A stretch of DNA of 64,000 nucleotides, from positions 2,914,001-2,978,000 of the forward strand of contig NZ_CP041203.1 in NCBI RefSeq assembly GCF_008033115.1, in the 5' to 3' direction. The DNA comes from Cellulomonas sp. Y8. Its GTDB lineage: Bacteria > Actinomycetota > Actinomycetes > Actinomycetales > Cellulomonadaceae. The notes beneath the pieces were generated by a model. The model was not told the DNA's origin, did not search any database, and saw nothing but the letters and a program-made list of their open reading frames with translations. This document shows positions 50,191-58,894 of this stretch, piece by piece (the stretch's first letter is position 1; every line of letters starts with the position of its first letter). The position numbers were made by a program, and so were the translations under genes.

Positions 50191-51633
50191 TCAGGACGGT
50201 CCCCGCGCCGGTGCGGCGACCAGCGGCGGGACGAGGAGCGTGGCGAGCGTGGGCTCCCACAGCGGGGCGGTGTGCCAGCGGGCGGACAGCGCGCCGTCGG
50301 GGGCGCGGGTGACCAGCAGCCGGTGCGGGGACGCGGTCGCGACGAGGTGGACGCGCACGGTTCCGTCGGGCAGCCGCTCGGCGCGGGCCGCGACGGGGAC
50401 GACGCCGTCCGGGACGGGGTCGCTGGGGGCGCCCGACGCGACGTCGCCGGGGCGGAGCGCGAGGGAACCACGGCTCCACGCGTCCGGGCGCAGGGCGACG
50501 ACGCCGCCGGGCAGGCCGTCGCGGGCCGCGATCGCCAACCGCCACGCGTCGGGACCGGCGTCGTCCAGCGTCCACCCCACGACGTCGAGCGCCGGGGCGT
50601 CGGACGCGACGTACCGGTCGCGCGCCGCCCACGAGTCCCGCTCCGCAACGCCGCCGAGCAGCGCCCCGGCCGGCGAGACCTCCCCGCCCGACGCGTCGCG
50701 CGCACCCGCACCCGCCGCCCCGGCCGGCCACGACGCAGCCGCCGCCACCAGCCCCCACAGCACGTCGAGCACCCGCTGCGTGTCCATCGCGGACCCCTGG
50801 TACGCCACGACGACCCCGGACTCCGGCACGACGAGCGTGAACTGCCCGTACGCCCCGTCCATCCGGTACCCGTGCCGGCTGCGCCAGACCCCGTACCCGT
50901 ACCCGAGCGCCCAGTCGTCGTGCGCGGTGTCGGGCTCGGGGCCTCGGTGGTCCTCGACGAACGTGTCGGCCGTCGGCACGAACGTCGTCGTCATCGCCTC
51001 GACCACGGACTCGGGCAGCACCCGCGTCCCGTCCGGAGCGACGCCCCCGGCCGCCAGCGCCGTCCCGAGCCGGGCCTGGTCGTCGACGGTGAGGTGCAGC
51101 CCGGAGAAGCCCTGCTCCACCCCGGCGAGCGGCCGCCACCACCGCGGCCCGATGCCGAGCGGGTCGAGCAGCCGCGGCCGGAGGTACGCGGTCGGCTGCT
51201 CCCCGGCGACGGCGTGCACGACGCGGCCGAGGGTGCAGGTCGCGGGGGAGGAGTACGCGAACCGCGTCCCGACGGGGAACTCGGGCGGCGTCGTCAGCAG
51301 GACGGCCGGGTCCGCCGGCATCACGGACGTCTGCTCGCGGCTGTGCCCGGTGGACATGGTGAGCAGGTGCCGCAGCGTGAACCCGTGCGGGTTCGGCAGG
51401 TCGAGGTGCCGGTCGACCGGGTCGGACAGCGCCAGCCGCCCCTCCGACTCGAGCAGCAGCACGGCCATGGCGGTGACCGACTTGGACACCGAGTAGACGA
51501 GCCCGGCGTGCTCCGCGTCGTACGGCGCCCAGGTCGCGCGGGCCAGAACGGTCCCGTGACGGGCGACGACGAGCGCGTGCGGGTCGAGCCCGTCCAGCGC
51601 GTCGAGCGCCGCGTCCCACGCGCCCCCGGTCAC
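50191..51633 (-). CDS. Serine hydrolase, beta-lactamase class C-like family
   Basis: 480 residues, no signal peptide. The N-terminal 330 residues are the beta-lactamase/esterase fold: SVSK (SxxK nucleophile, near residue 49), the Tyr motif YSS (near 127) and GAYGQFT near residue 280 in place of the KTG triad. The C-terminal 150 residues are beta-rich and unassigned. GTG 51633 overlaps the LacI stop by 4 nt. In a xylan operon an intracellular esterase acting on acetyl or uronoyl esters is plausible; a peptidase or lactamase role is less likely. Substrate is inference. Confidence 0.82.
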   Translation of the reverse strand: MTGGAWDAALDALDGLDPHALVVARHGTVLARATWAPYDAEHAGLVYSVSKSVTAMAVLLLESEGRLALSDPVDRHLDLPNPHGFTLRHLLTMSTGHSREQTSVMPADPAVLLTTPPEFPVGTRFAYSSPATCTLGRVVHAVAGEQPTAYLRPRLLDPLGIGPRWWRPLAGVEQGFSGLHLTVDDQARLGTALAAGGVAPDGTRVLPESVVEAMTTTFVPTADTFVEDHRGPEPDTAHDDWALGYGYGVWRSRHGYRMDGAYGQFTLVVPESGVVVAYQGSAMDTQRVLDVLWGLVAAAASWPAGAAGAGARDASGGEVSPAGALLGGVAERDSWAARDRYVASDAPALDVVGWTLDDAGPDAWRLAIAARDGLPGGVVALRPDAWSRGSLALRPGDVASGAPSDPVPDGVVPVAARAERLPDGTVRVHLVATASPHRLLVTRAPDGALSARWHTAPLWEPTLATLLVPPLVAAPARGPS

Positions 51634-52658
51634 GCGCGACCCCCGACGGCAGGCGCCGCGGTCGACGCCCGGATCACCAGCTCCGTCACCAGCTCCACCC
51701 GCGTCGACGGCGGCTGCCCGCCCGCGGCGAGCGTCAGCAGCATGCGGGTCGCCATGGACGCCATCTCCCGCAGCGGCTGGTGCACGGTGGTCAGCCCGGG
51801 GTCGATCCACTGGCTGATCGGCAGGTCGTCGTACCCGACGACGGACAGGTCCTCCGGGACGCGGAGGCCGAGCTCGCGGGCGGCGCGCAGGACGCCGAGC
51901 GCCTGGTAGTCCGACCCGGCGAACACGGCGGTGGGCCGGTCGGGGCGGTTGAGCAGGTCGAGCCCGTGCCGGTAGCCGCTCTCGGCGTCGAACGCGCCCC
52001 ACCGGATCAGCGCGGGGTCCCACGGCACGCCGACCTCGTCGTGCGCGCTGCGGAAGCCGTCGACGCGGGCGCGGGAGCACAGCATGTCGTCCGGGCCGGA
52101 GATCGCGGCGATCCGGCGGTGCCCGAGCGCGAGCAGGTGCCGGGTGCCGGACAGGCCGCCGTTCCAGTTGTTGGAGCCGACGGTCGGCACGCCGGCGGGC
52201 GGCTCGCCCTGGGTGTCGACGACGGCGAACGGGATGTTCCGCGACTCGAGCTGGTGCCGCTGCTTGGCGTCGAGCCCGGACAGCACGAGCAGGACGCCGA
52301 GCGGCCGGCGGGCCATGACGTCGTCGATCCACTCCTGCGGCGGGCGGTGCGAGCCGCCGAGCTCGGACAGCACGACGCCGACCCGCTCGGGGCCGCAGAC
52401 CTGCTCGACGCCCTTGATGATCTCCTGCGCCCACAGGTTGTCGGCGGCGTGGAACACGAGGTCGAGCAGTCGGACGCCGTGGCCGGAGCCGCGGGTGGCG
52501 ACGGGCTTGCGGTAGTCGTGCCGCTCGAGCGCCGCCTCGACGCGGGCGCGGGTCGTCTCCGAGACGTCGGTGCGGCCGTTCAGCACCTTCGACACGGTCG
52601 GGATCGACACGCCCACCTCGCTCGCGATGTCGGCGATCGTCGTGCGGCCTCTCGGCAT
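51630..52658 (-). CDS. LacI-family regulator of the glucuronoxylan genes
   Basis: 342 residues. HTH: TIADIASEVGVSIPTVSKVLNGRTDVS (about 7-33), hinge RVEAALERHDYR, then a sugar-sensing domain (VSNNWNGGLSGTRHLLALGHRRIA; VVGYDDLPISQWIDPGLTTV). ATG 52658 has AAGGGGA upstream; the 26 additional upstream codons lack HTH character. It heads the operon with the hydrolase and GH67 genes and is divergent from the importer. TTCGAAAC motifs beside its start codon and beside the importer promoter are likely operators. Xylo-oligosaccharide or aldouronate as inducer is inference. Confidence 0.93.
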   Translation of the reverse strand: MPRGRTTIADIASEVGVSIPTVSKVLNGRTDVSETTRARVEAALERHDYRKPVATRGSGHGVRLLDLVFHAADNLWAQEIIKGVEQVCGPERVGVVLSELGGSHRPPQEWIDDVMARRPLGVLLVLSGLDAKQRHQLESRNIPFAVVDTQGEPPAGVPTVGSNNWNGGLSGTRHLLALGHRRIAAISGPDDMLCSRARVDGFRSAHDEVGVPWDPALIRWGAFDAESGYRHGLDLLNRPDRPTAVFAGSDYQALGVLRAARELGLRVPEDLSVVGYDDLPISQWIDPGLTTVHQPLREMASMATRMLLTLAAGGQPPSTRVELVTELVIRASTAAPAVGGRA

Positions 52659-52666
52659 GGTTCCCC

Positions 52667-52674
52667 TTCGAAAC
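52667..52674. promoter_or_regulatory. Candidate LacI operator near the regulator start
   Basis: TTCGAAAC, nine bases upstream of the LacI ATG; the same 8-mer occurs at 52810-52817. Placement suggests autoregulation. Confidence 0.4.
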
Positions 52675-52744
52675 TGTCGCTGTCGAGCAGCTGGCCCCGA
52701 CTGTAGCGCACGGGCCTGCAGCAGTGGCAGTACCACCGGCGTGG

Positions 52745-52774
52745 TTGACGGACGTCGCCTGTCGCCCCTACGGT
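52745..52774 (+). promoter_or_regulatory. Putative promoter of the importer operon
   Basis: TTGACG (52745-52750) and TACGGT (52769-52774), 18-bp spacer, followed within 40 bp by the TTTCGAAA palindrome. Confidence 0.5.
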
Positions 52775-52808
52775 GCGGGTGAAACGGTATCGGTCAGCAT
52801 CGCGCAAC

Positions 52809-52816
52809 TTTCGAAA
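52809..52816. promoter_or_regulatory. Candidate LacI operator upstream of the importer genes
   Basis: Perfect 8-bp palindrome TTTCGAAA within ACTTTCGAAACG, about 35 bp downstream of the -10 element. A roadblock position fits repression. Confidence 0.45.
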
Positions 52817-52925
52817 CGCGAGGCTGACCGAACCCACGACGAAGTGGATGCCACATGAGCGACGCACCGCCTCCAGCCCGACGCCACCCGCGCCGGCCGG
52901 TCGTGGTCCCTGGCGCGGTGAGCGC

Positions 52926-53981
52926 ATGACCGTCCAGGGCCCCGAGATCACCACGCCGGCACCCGTGCCCGCGGGGCCGGCCGGCCCGGCCGCGGAGATC
53001 ACCCCGGCCGCCGACCCCGACGCCCGTGCCCGCCGCGGCCGCACCAGCCGCCGGACCCGCCGCGGCCGGATGGACGGCAAGATCCCCTGGCGCACGGCGC
53101 TGCGCAAGGACTGGCAGCTCTACTCGCTGGTCGTGCTGCCGCTGATCTTCTTCGCGGTGTTCCGGTACACGCCGATGCTCGGCAACGTCATCGCGTTCCG
53201 GAAGTTCCGCGCCGGCGGCAACATCTTCGGCGAGGAGTGGGTGGGCTTCCGCTACGTCGAGATGTTCCTGTCCGACCCGACGTTCTGGATGGTCTTCCGG
53301 AACACGCTGGTCATCGGGGCGCTCACGCTGCTGTTCTGCTTCCCGCTGCCGATCGTGCTGGCGCTGCTGCTGAACGAGCTGCGGTCGCGGGTGTTCAAGC
53401 GGTTCGTGCAGTCGGTGTCCTACCTGCCGCACTTCCTGTCGATCGTGATCATCGCCGGCATGCTGTTCCAGCTGCTCTCGCTGGAGGGCACGGTGAACCA
53501 GGTCGTCACGGCGCTCGGCGGGGACGCGGTGCCGTTCCTGCAGCGCCCCGAGTGGTTCCGCGCGGTGTACGTGTCGAGCGAGGTCTGGCAGACGGTCGGC
53601 TGGGGCACGATCCTCTACCTCGCGGCGCTGACCACGGTCGACGAGAGCCTCTACGAGGCGGCGCGGATCGACGGCGCGAACCGGTGGAAGCAGACCTGGC
53701 ACATCACGCTGCCGGGCATCCGGCCGACGATGGTCACGCTGCTCATCCTCAACATCGGCACCTTCATGGCGGTCGGGTTCGAGAAGGTCCTGCTGCTCTA
53801 CAACCCGCTGACCTATCCCACGGCCGACGTCATCTCGACGTACCTGTACCGGGTCGGCCTGGTGTCCAACAACTTCTCGTACGCGGCGGCCATCGGGCTG
53901 TTCGAGTCGATCATCGGCCTGACGCTGATCCTCTCCGCGAACGCGATCTCGAAGCGAGCGGTGGGAGCGAGCCTGTGGTGA
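52926..53981 (+). CDS. Oligosaccharide ABC importer permease, LplB/YteP type
   Basis: 351 residues. A long basic and Pro-rich N-terminal tail, then six hydrophobic segments. LplB-type signatures: WQLYSLVVLPLIFFAVFRYTPM near residue 62, SYLPHFLSIVIIAGM, and the EAA loop DESLYEAARIDGANRWKQTW (about 240-259). These permeases import oligosaccharides such as aldouronates together with a YtcP-type partner. ATG 52926 is preceded by GGTGAG. First gene of the importer operon; the stop overlaps the next start (GTGA). As with Ugp, no ATPase gene is present. Confidence 0.93.
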   Translation: MTVQGPEITTPAPVPAGPAGPAAEITPAADPDARARRGRTSRRTRRGRMDGKIPWRTALRKDWQLYSLVVLPLIFFAVFRYTPMLGNVIAFRKFRAGGNIFGEEWVGFRYVEMFLSDPTFWMVFRNTLVIGALTLLFCFPLPIVLALLLNELRSRVFKRFVQSVSYLPHFLSIVIIAGMLFQLLSLEGTVNQVVTALGGDAVPFLQRPEWFRAVYVSSEVWQTVGWGTILYLAALTTVDESLYEAARIDGANRWKQTWHITLPGIRPTMVTLLILNIGTFMAVGFEKVLLLYNPLTYPTADVISTYLYRVGLVSNNFSYAAAIGLFESIIGLTLILSANAISKRAVGASLW

Positions 53982-54901
53982 CGACCGTCGAGACCTCCGC
54001 GGGCCCGCTGCCCGCGCGCACCGGCAGCCTGCTGCGGGAGACCCGCGGGTACAGGGTGTTCCGGGCGTTCAACGTGGTGGCGCTGCTGGGTGTCGTCGCC
54101 GTGACGCTCTACCCCTTCCTCATGATCATCGCGCGGTCGTTCAGCTCGGACACCGCGATCCGGTCGGGGCAGGTGAACATCTGGCCGGTCGGGTTCAACC
54201 TCACGACGTACCAGCTCGTGATGAACGACGCGATGTTCTGGACGAACTACAAGAACACCGTGATCTACACCGTCGTCGCGACGGCGATCGCCCTGGTGCT
54301 CACCACCTGCTACGCCTACGTCATCTCGAAGCACCACCTGCGCGGGCGCTCGGTGCTCATCGGCATCGCGGTGTTCACGATGTTCTTCAACGGCGGCCTG
54401 ATCCCGAACTACGTGCTCATCACGAGCCTCGGGCTGAAGAACTCGCTGTGGGCGATCGTGCTGCCGAACGCCATCAGCGTCTTCAACCTGCTGGTGATGA
54501 AGGCGTTCTTCGAGAACCTCCCGCTGGAGCTCGAGGAGGCCGCGCAGATCGACGGCCTCGGCACCTACCGGATCCTGTGGAAGATCGTCATCCCGCTGTC
54601 CAAGGCGGTGATCGCGACGATGCTGCTGTTCTACGCGGTCAGCTTCTGGAACTCCTGGTTCGCGGCGTTCCTCTACATGGACAAGTCCGAGCTGTTCCCG
54701 GTCACGGTCTACCTGCGGAACCTCATCGCCGGGTCGTCGACCGCCCAGTCCACGGGCGCCGCGGCCGCGGACGTCGCGCAGGTCTCCGCGAACATCCAGT
54801 CCGTGACGATGGTGCTCACCGTCCTCCCGATCCTCTGCGTCTACCCGTTCGTCCAGAGGTACTTCGTCTCGGGGGTGATGCTCGGCTCCGTCAAGGGCTG
54901 A
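53978..54901 (+). CDS. Oligosaccharide ABC importer permease, YtcP/LplC type
   Basis: 307 residues. Six membrane segments; YPFLMIIARSFSS and FNGGLIPNYVLI are typical of YtcP-type permeases. The EAA loop is LELEEAAQIDGLGTYRILWKIVIPL (about 183-207). The C-terminus YFVSGVMLGSVKG is the usual ending. GTG 53978 overlaps the LplB stop by 4 nt. Forms the channel with LplB; the binding protein follows after 55 bp. Confidence 0.93.
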   Translation: MTTVETSAGPLPARTGSLLRETRGYRVFRAFNVVALLGVVAVTLYPFLMIIARSFSSDTAIRSGQVNIWPVGFNLTTYQLVMNDAMFWTNYKNTVIYTVVATAIALVLTTCYAYVISKHHLRGRSVLIGIAVFTMFFNGGLIPNYVLITSLGLKNSLWAIVLPNAISVFNLLVMKAFFENLPLELEEAAQIDGLGTYRILWKIVIPLSKAVIATMLLFYAVSFWNSWFAAFLYMDKSELFPVTVYLRNLIAGSSTAQSTGAAAADVAQVSANIQSVTMVLTVLPILCVYPFVQRYFVSGVMLGSVKG

Positions 54902-54956
54902 CCCCCGCTCTTTCCCTCCCGCGACCAACGACGATGTTCGTCACGAAAGGAATGCC

Positions 54957-56597
54957 ATGTCCCAGCGCACGCGGGCACGCGGCCTCGCCGCCGCAGCCGC
55001 CCTCGCCCTGGCCCTGACCGCCTGCTCCGGCGGCTCCGACGGCGACGAGGAGACCTCCGGCCTCGACAACCGCACGGGGGCGATGGAGGACTACGCCGCC
55101 GGCGACCAGTTCACCGCGACCGAGCCGCTCACGTTCTCCATGCTGTTCTCCGACCACCCGAACTACCCGTCGCAGGACGACTGGCTGCTGTGGTCCGAGA
55201 TCACCGACCGCACGAACGTCACGCTCGACCCGACGCTCGTGCCGATGTCCGACTACGAGCAGAAGCGCAGCCTGCTGATCGGCGCCGGCGACGCCCCGTC
55301 GATCATCGCGAAGACCTACCCGGGCCAGGAGGACGCGTTCGTGTCCTCCGGAGCGATCCTCGCGGTGTCCGACTACGTCGACCTGATGCCGAACTACCAG
55401 CAGAAGGTCGCCGACTGGGGCCTCGAGGAGAACATCGACCAGCTCCGGCAGGCCGACGGCAAGTACTACGTGCTGCCCGGCCTGCACGAGGCGCCGTGGC
55501 AGGACTACACGATCGCGATGCGCACGGACGTGCTCGCCGACCTCGGCCTCGACGCCCCGACCTCGTGGGACGAGTTCCGCACCACGCTCGAGGCGATCCA
55601 GGAGGCCCGCCCGGGCGAGTACCCGTTCTCCGACCGGTTCTCCGAGACCTACCCGGGCGGCAACCTGCTCAACATGGCGGCGCTCGGCTTCGGCACCTCC
55701 GCCGGCTGGGGCTACAACAACGCGACCTGGGACGGCGACGCCGAGGAGTTCGTCGCCACCGCCGCGATGCCGGAGTACAAGGAGATGGTCGAGTACTTCC
55801 ACGACCTCGTCGCCGACGGCCTGATGGACCCCGAGAGCTTCACCCAGGACGACGACAGCGCGATCCAGAAGTTCGTCACCGGGAAGTCGGTGGCGATCGG
55901 CACCAACGCGCAGAGCGTCGTGAACGAGTACGAGCCCGGCCTCGCGACCAACGACCCGGACGCGACCGTCGCGAAGATCCCGTTCCCCTGCGGCCCGGTC
56001 GGCTGCGTGCTGAACCCGGTCACCCAGACCGAGAACGGCATCATGATCAACGCCGACGCGGCGGACTCGCCCAACTTCGTCGCGATGATGCAGTTCATCG
56101 ACTGGCTGTTCTACTCGGACGAGGGCCAGGAGTTCACCAAGTGGGGCGTCGAGGGCACCACCTTCGACAAGGCCGCCGACGGCACCCGCACCCTCGCCGC
56201 CGACGTCGACTACGTCGGGCTGAACCCGGGGGCGCCGAAGCACCTGCAGAAGGACTTCGGGTTCGCGGGCGGCAACTTCGCCTACGGCGGCGCGACCGAG
56301 CTGCTGTGGTCGACGTTCTCCGACGCCGAGGTCGCGTTCCAGGAGTCGATCGCCGACTACGACATGATCGACCTCGCGCCGCCGGCTCCGCTGGACGAGG
56401 CCGAGAACGAGCAGCTGACGCTGATCGACACCACGCTCCGGGACGCGGTCTCGCAGGGCACGATCCAGTTCATCCTCGGCCAGCGCGACCTGTCCGAGTG
56501 GGACGCGTTCGTCGCCGACCTGGAGGGCAAGGGCGCGACGCAGTACGTCGACGTCGTCAACGGCGCGCGCGACCGCTACGTGTCCGACAACGGCTGA
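54957..56597 (+). CDS. Oligosaccharide-binding lipoprotein of the ABC importer (LplA/YtcQ type)
   Basis: 546 residues, long like other LplA-type binders. Lipoprotein signal with lipobox LTAC (Cys near residue 22), then LTFSMLFSDHPNYPSQDDWLLW, IGAGDAPSIIAKTYPG, and VLNPVTQTENGIMINADA. ATG 54957 follows AAAGGA. It is followed by a strong hairpin, which would let the binder accumulate above the enzymes. In Paenibacillus and related bacteria this LplA/LplB/YtcP set imports aldouronates next to a GH67 gene, as here. Confidence 0.92.
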   Translation: MSQRTRARGLAAAAALALALTACSGGSDGDEETSGLDNRTGAMEDYAAGDQFTATEPLTFSMLFSDHPNYPSQDDWLLWSEITDRTNVTLDPTLVPMSDYEQKRSLLIGAGDAPSIIAKTYPGQEDAFVSSGAILAVSDYVDLMPNYQQKVADWGLEENIDQLRQADGKYYVLPGLHEAPWQDYTIAMRTDVLADLGLDAPTSWDEFRTTLEAIQEARPGEYPFSDRFSETYPGGNLLNMAALGFGTSAGWGYNNATWDGDAEEFVATAAMPEYKEMVEYFHDLVADGLMDPESFTQDDDSAIQKFVTGKSVAIGTNAQSVVNEYEPGLATNDPDATVAKIPFPCGPVGCVLNPVTQTENGIMINADAADSPNFVAMMQFIDWLFYSDEGQEFTKWGVEGTTFDKAADGTRTLAADVDYVGLNPGAPKHLQKDFGFAGGNFAYGGATELLWSTFSDAEVAFQESIADYDMIDLAPPAPLDEAENEQLTLIDTTLRDAVSQGTIQFILGQRDLSEWDAFVADLEGKGATQYVDVVNGARDRYVSDNG

Positions 56598-56600
56598 GCC

Positions 56601-56650
56601 CTCGCCGTCGTCCCGGGCGCCACTGCCCTCGCGCCCGGGACGGCGGCGAG
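56601..56650 (+). terminator. 20-bp hairpin after the binding-protein gene
   Basis: Arms 56601-56620 and 56631-56650 pair with one mismatch around a 10-nt loop, three bases after the stop region. It lacks a U-tract; it probably works as a partial terminator or as an RNA-stabilising stem between the binder and GH39 genes. Confidence 0.65.
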
Positions 56651-56681
56651 CTTCGTCCCCACCCCCGACCGGAGAGCCACC

Positions 56682-58202
56682 ATGACCAGCACCGGCGCAC
56701 TCGCCGCCGTCGTCGTCCCGTCCGAGCCCGTCGGCACCCTGCCGCCCGCCTGGCGCGCCTGCGTCGGCACCGGCCGCACCCGCGAGGTGCTGCACGCCGA
56801 CTACCGCGACTCGCTCGCGGTGGTGCAGGACGAGATCGGGTTCGGGGCCACCCGGGCGCACGGCATCCTGCACGACGACATGGGGCTGGTGCAGCCCTGG
56901 TCGCACGAGGGCCGGTCGGGGACCCGGTACGGGTTCGCGTACCTCGACCTGGTGGTGGACACCTGGCTGGAGGCGGGCATGGCGCCGTTCCTCGAGCTCG
57001 GGTTCATGCCGGCCGCGCTCGCGTCCGGCGACCAGACGCAGTTCTGGTGGCGCGGCAACGTGACGCCGCCGCGGGACCACGACGCGTGGGCCGACCTGGT
57101 GCGCGCGCTGCTGCGGCACCTGATCGACCGGTACGGGATCGAGACCGTCCGCACCTGGCCGGTCGAGGTGTGGAACGAGCCCAACCTGCCGTTCTTCTGG
57201 CAGGGCGCCGACGAGGCCGCGTACTACCGGCTGTACGACGCGACCGCGCGCGCCGTGAAGGACGTCGACGCGGACATCCCCGTCGGCGGGCCGGCGGTGT
57301 CGCCAGGCGCCGACGACTGGCTGCCGCGGTTCGCCGAGCACGTCGCCGACGCCGGGGTGCCGTGCGACTTCGTCAGCAAGCACGCGTACACCTCGGGGCC
57401 GGCGCAGCACGTGCCGTTCGGGACCTACCAGACGCTGCGGCCGCCGCAGGACCTCCTCGACCAGTTCGCCACGCCGCGGTCGCTGCTGGCCGGGACCGCG
57501 CTGGCCGGCCTGCCGGTGCACATCACGGAGTTCTCCTCGTCGTACCGGCCGGACAACCCGATCCACGACACCGCCTACCAGGCCGCCTACCTCGCGCCGG
57601 TGCTCGCCGGTGGCGGCGACCTGGTCGACTCGTTCTCCTACTGGACGCTCTGCGACGTGTTCGAGGAGGTCGGCATCCCGACGGCGCCCCTGCACGGCGG
57701 GTTCGGGCTGCTCGGGCACCGCCAGCTGCGCAAGCCGGTGTTCCACCTGTACGCCTTCATGGCCCGGCTCGGGTCGGCGGTGCTGGCGCGTGGGTCCGAC
57801 CACCTCGTCACGCGGCACCCCGACGGGCGCGTCACGGCGCTGCTGTGGCAGCCGCTCGACGGCGCCGCCCCCGCCGAGGCGGGGCACCGGGTCCGGCTCG
57901 ACCTGCCGGGCGCCGGCCCCGCGGTCGTCACCGAGCGGCACGTCGACGCCGAGCGCGGGAACGTGCGCACCGCCTGGCAGGCGATGGGCAGCCCGCTCGC
58001 GCCGGACCACCGGGCGCTCGCGGACCTGCACGACGCGTCGACGCCGGCGCTGGCCGTGCGTCGGGTCGCGGCCGACGCGGGGCGGTGGGTCGTGGACGTC
58101 GCGCTCGGGCGGCACGGGATCGCGCTGGTCGAGGTCGCCGGGGCGCCGGACCAGGCGCCGGCGTGGACGGACGACGGGCGGATGCTGGGCGGTGCGCGGT
58201 GA
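56682..58202 (+). CDS. Beta-xylosidase, GH39
   Basis: 506 residues, no signal peptide. Retaining GH39: acid/base Glu 166 in VWNEPNLPFFW and nucleophile Glu 283 in HITEFSSSY, with SYWTLCDVFEE further on. Releases xylose from xylo-oligosaccharides inside the cell. It is in the importer operon, with a GTGA overlap to the DUF624 gene. The start ATG has GGAGAGCC upstream. An alpha-L-iduronidase is the other GH39 activity, which the context makes unlikely. Confidence 0.93.
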   Translation: MTSTGALAAVVVPSEPVGTLPPAWRACVGTGRTREVLHADYRDSLAVVQDEIGFGATRAHGILHDDMGLVQPWSHEGRSGTRYGFAYLDLVVDTWLEAGMAPFLELGFMPAALASGDQTQFWWRGNVTPPRDHDAWADLVRALLRHLIDRYGIETVRTWPVEVWNEPNLPFFWQGADEAAYYRLYDATARAVKDVDADIPVGGPAVSPGADDWLPRFAEHVADAGVPCDFVSKHAYTSGPAQHVPFGTYQTLRPPQDLLDQFATPRSLLAGTALAGLPVHITEFSSSYRPDNPIHDTAYQAAYLAPVLAGGGDLVDSFSYWTLCDVFEEVGIPTAPLHGGFGLLGHRQLRKPVFHLYAFMARLGSAVLARGSDHLVTRHPDGRVTALLWQPLDGAAPAEAGHRVRLDLPGAGPAVVTERHVDAERGNVRTAWQAMGSPLAPDHRALADLHDASTPALAVRRVAADAGRWVVDVALGRHGIALVEVAGAPDQAPAWTDDGRMLGGAR

Positions 58203-58894
58203 GCGCCGCCCGGGCCTGGACCGACGACGAGGTCGGGCGCGGCCCGCTGTCCCGCGGGGCCGCCGCCGTCTACCGGGTGCTCGTCCTCGAGGCGCTGCTC
58301 GTCCTCACCACGGTGCCGACCGCCGTGCTCGTCGTGCTGCTCGACCGGTCCGCCGCCAACCTGCCGCTGTTCGCCGCCGCGCTGCTGCCGGTCGGGCCCG
58401 CGGTGGTCGCGGGGCTCGCCGCCGCGCGCGCCTGGGAGGTCGACCCGGACCTGTCGCCCGCGCGCGGGTTCTGGCGGGCGTACCGGCGCGACGCCCTCGG
58501 CACCCTCGCCTGGTGGGCGCCGCTGCTGGCCGTCCTCGCCGTGCTGGCCGTGAACGCCGCGCACGCCGAGGTCGTGCCCGGGGGCGCCGCGCTGCGCCCG
58601 GCGGGCCTGGTGCTCGCGGCGCTGCTCGTCGTCGTCGGCGGGCACCTCGCCGTGCTGCAGGCGCGGTTCGCGTTCCGGCTGCGGGACGCCGTGCGGATCG
58701 CGCTCGCCGAGGTGGTGCCGCAGTGGCGGTTCAGCCTCGGCGTGCTCAGCCTGCTCCTGGTCGGCGCCGCGGTCACCGTGCTGGCGTTCGACGTGGTCAC
58801 CGTGCTGCTCGCCTGGGCCGGCGTGCTGCTGCTGCACGCCATGGCCCGCCCGCTCGTCGCCGACGTCACCGAGAGGTTCACCGTCCATGTCTGA
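58199..58894 (+). CDS. DUF624 (YesL-like) membrane protein
   Basis: 231 residues with about five to six hydrophobic segments. It has the YesL/DUF624 pattern: GRGPLSRGAAAVYRVLVLEALLVLTTVP at the N-terminus and ARGFWRAYRRDALGTLAWW in the first cytoplasmic loop. Members sit in operons with LplB/YtcP-type importers and glycosidases. The precise role is unknown; assembly or regulation of the transporter has been suggested. GTG 58199 overlaps GH39 by 4 nt and its end overlaps the GH42 start by 8 nt. Confidence 0.85.
   Translation: MSAARAWTDDEVGRGPLSRGAAAVYRVLVLEALLVLTTVPTAVLVVLLDRSAANLPLFAAALLPVGPAVVAGLAAARAWEVDPDLSPARGFWRAYRRDALGTLAWWAPLLAVLAVLAVNAAHAEVVPGGAALRPAGLVLAALLVVVGGHLAVLQARFAFRLRDAVRIALAEVVPQWRFSLGVLSLLLVGAAVTVLAFDVVTVLLAWAGVLLLHAMARPLVADVTERFTVHV

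Noticed and set aside
54891..58115. 1074-residue minus-strand open frame
   Set aside because: Antisense to the binding protein and GH39 genes, both of which have full catalytic or lipoprotein motifs; low-complexity composition.
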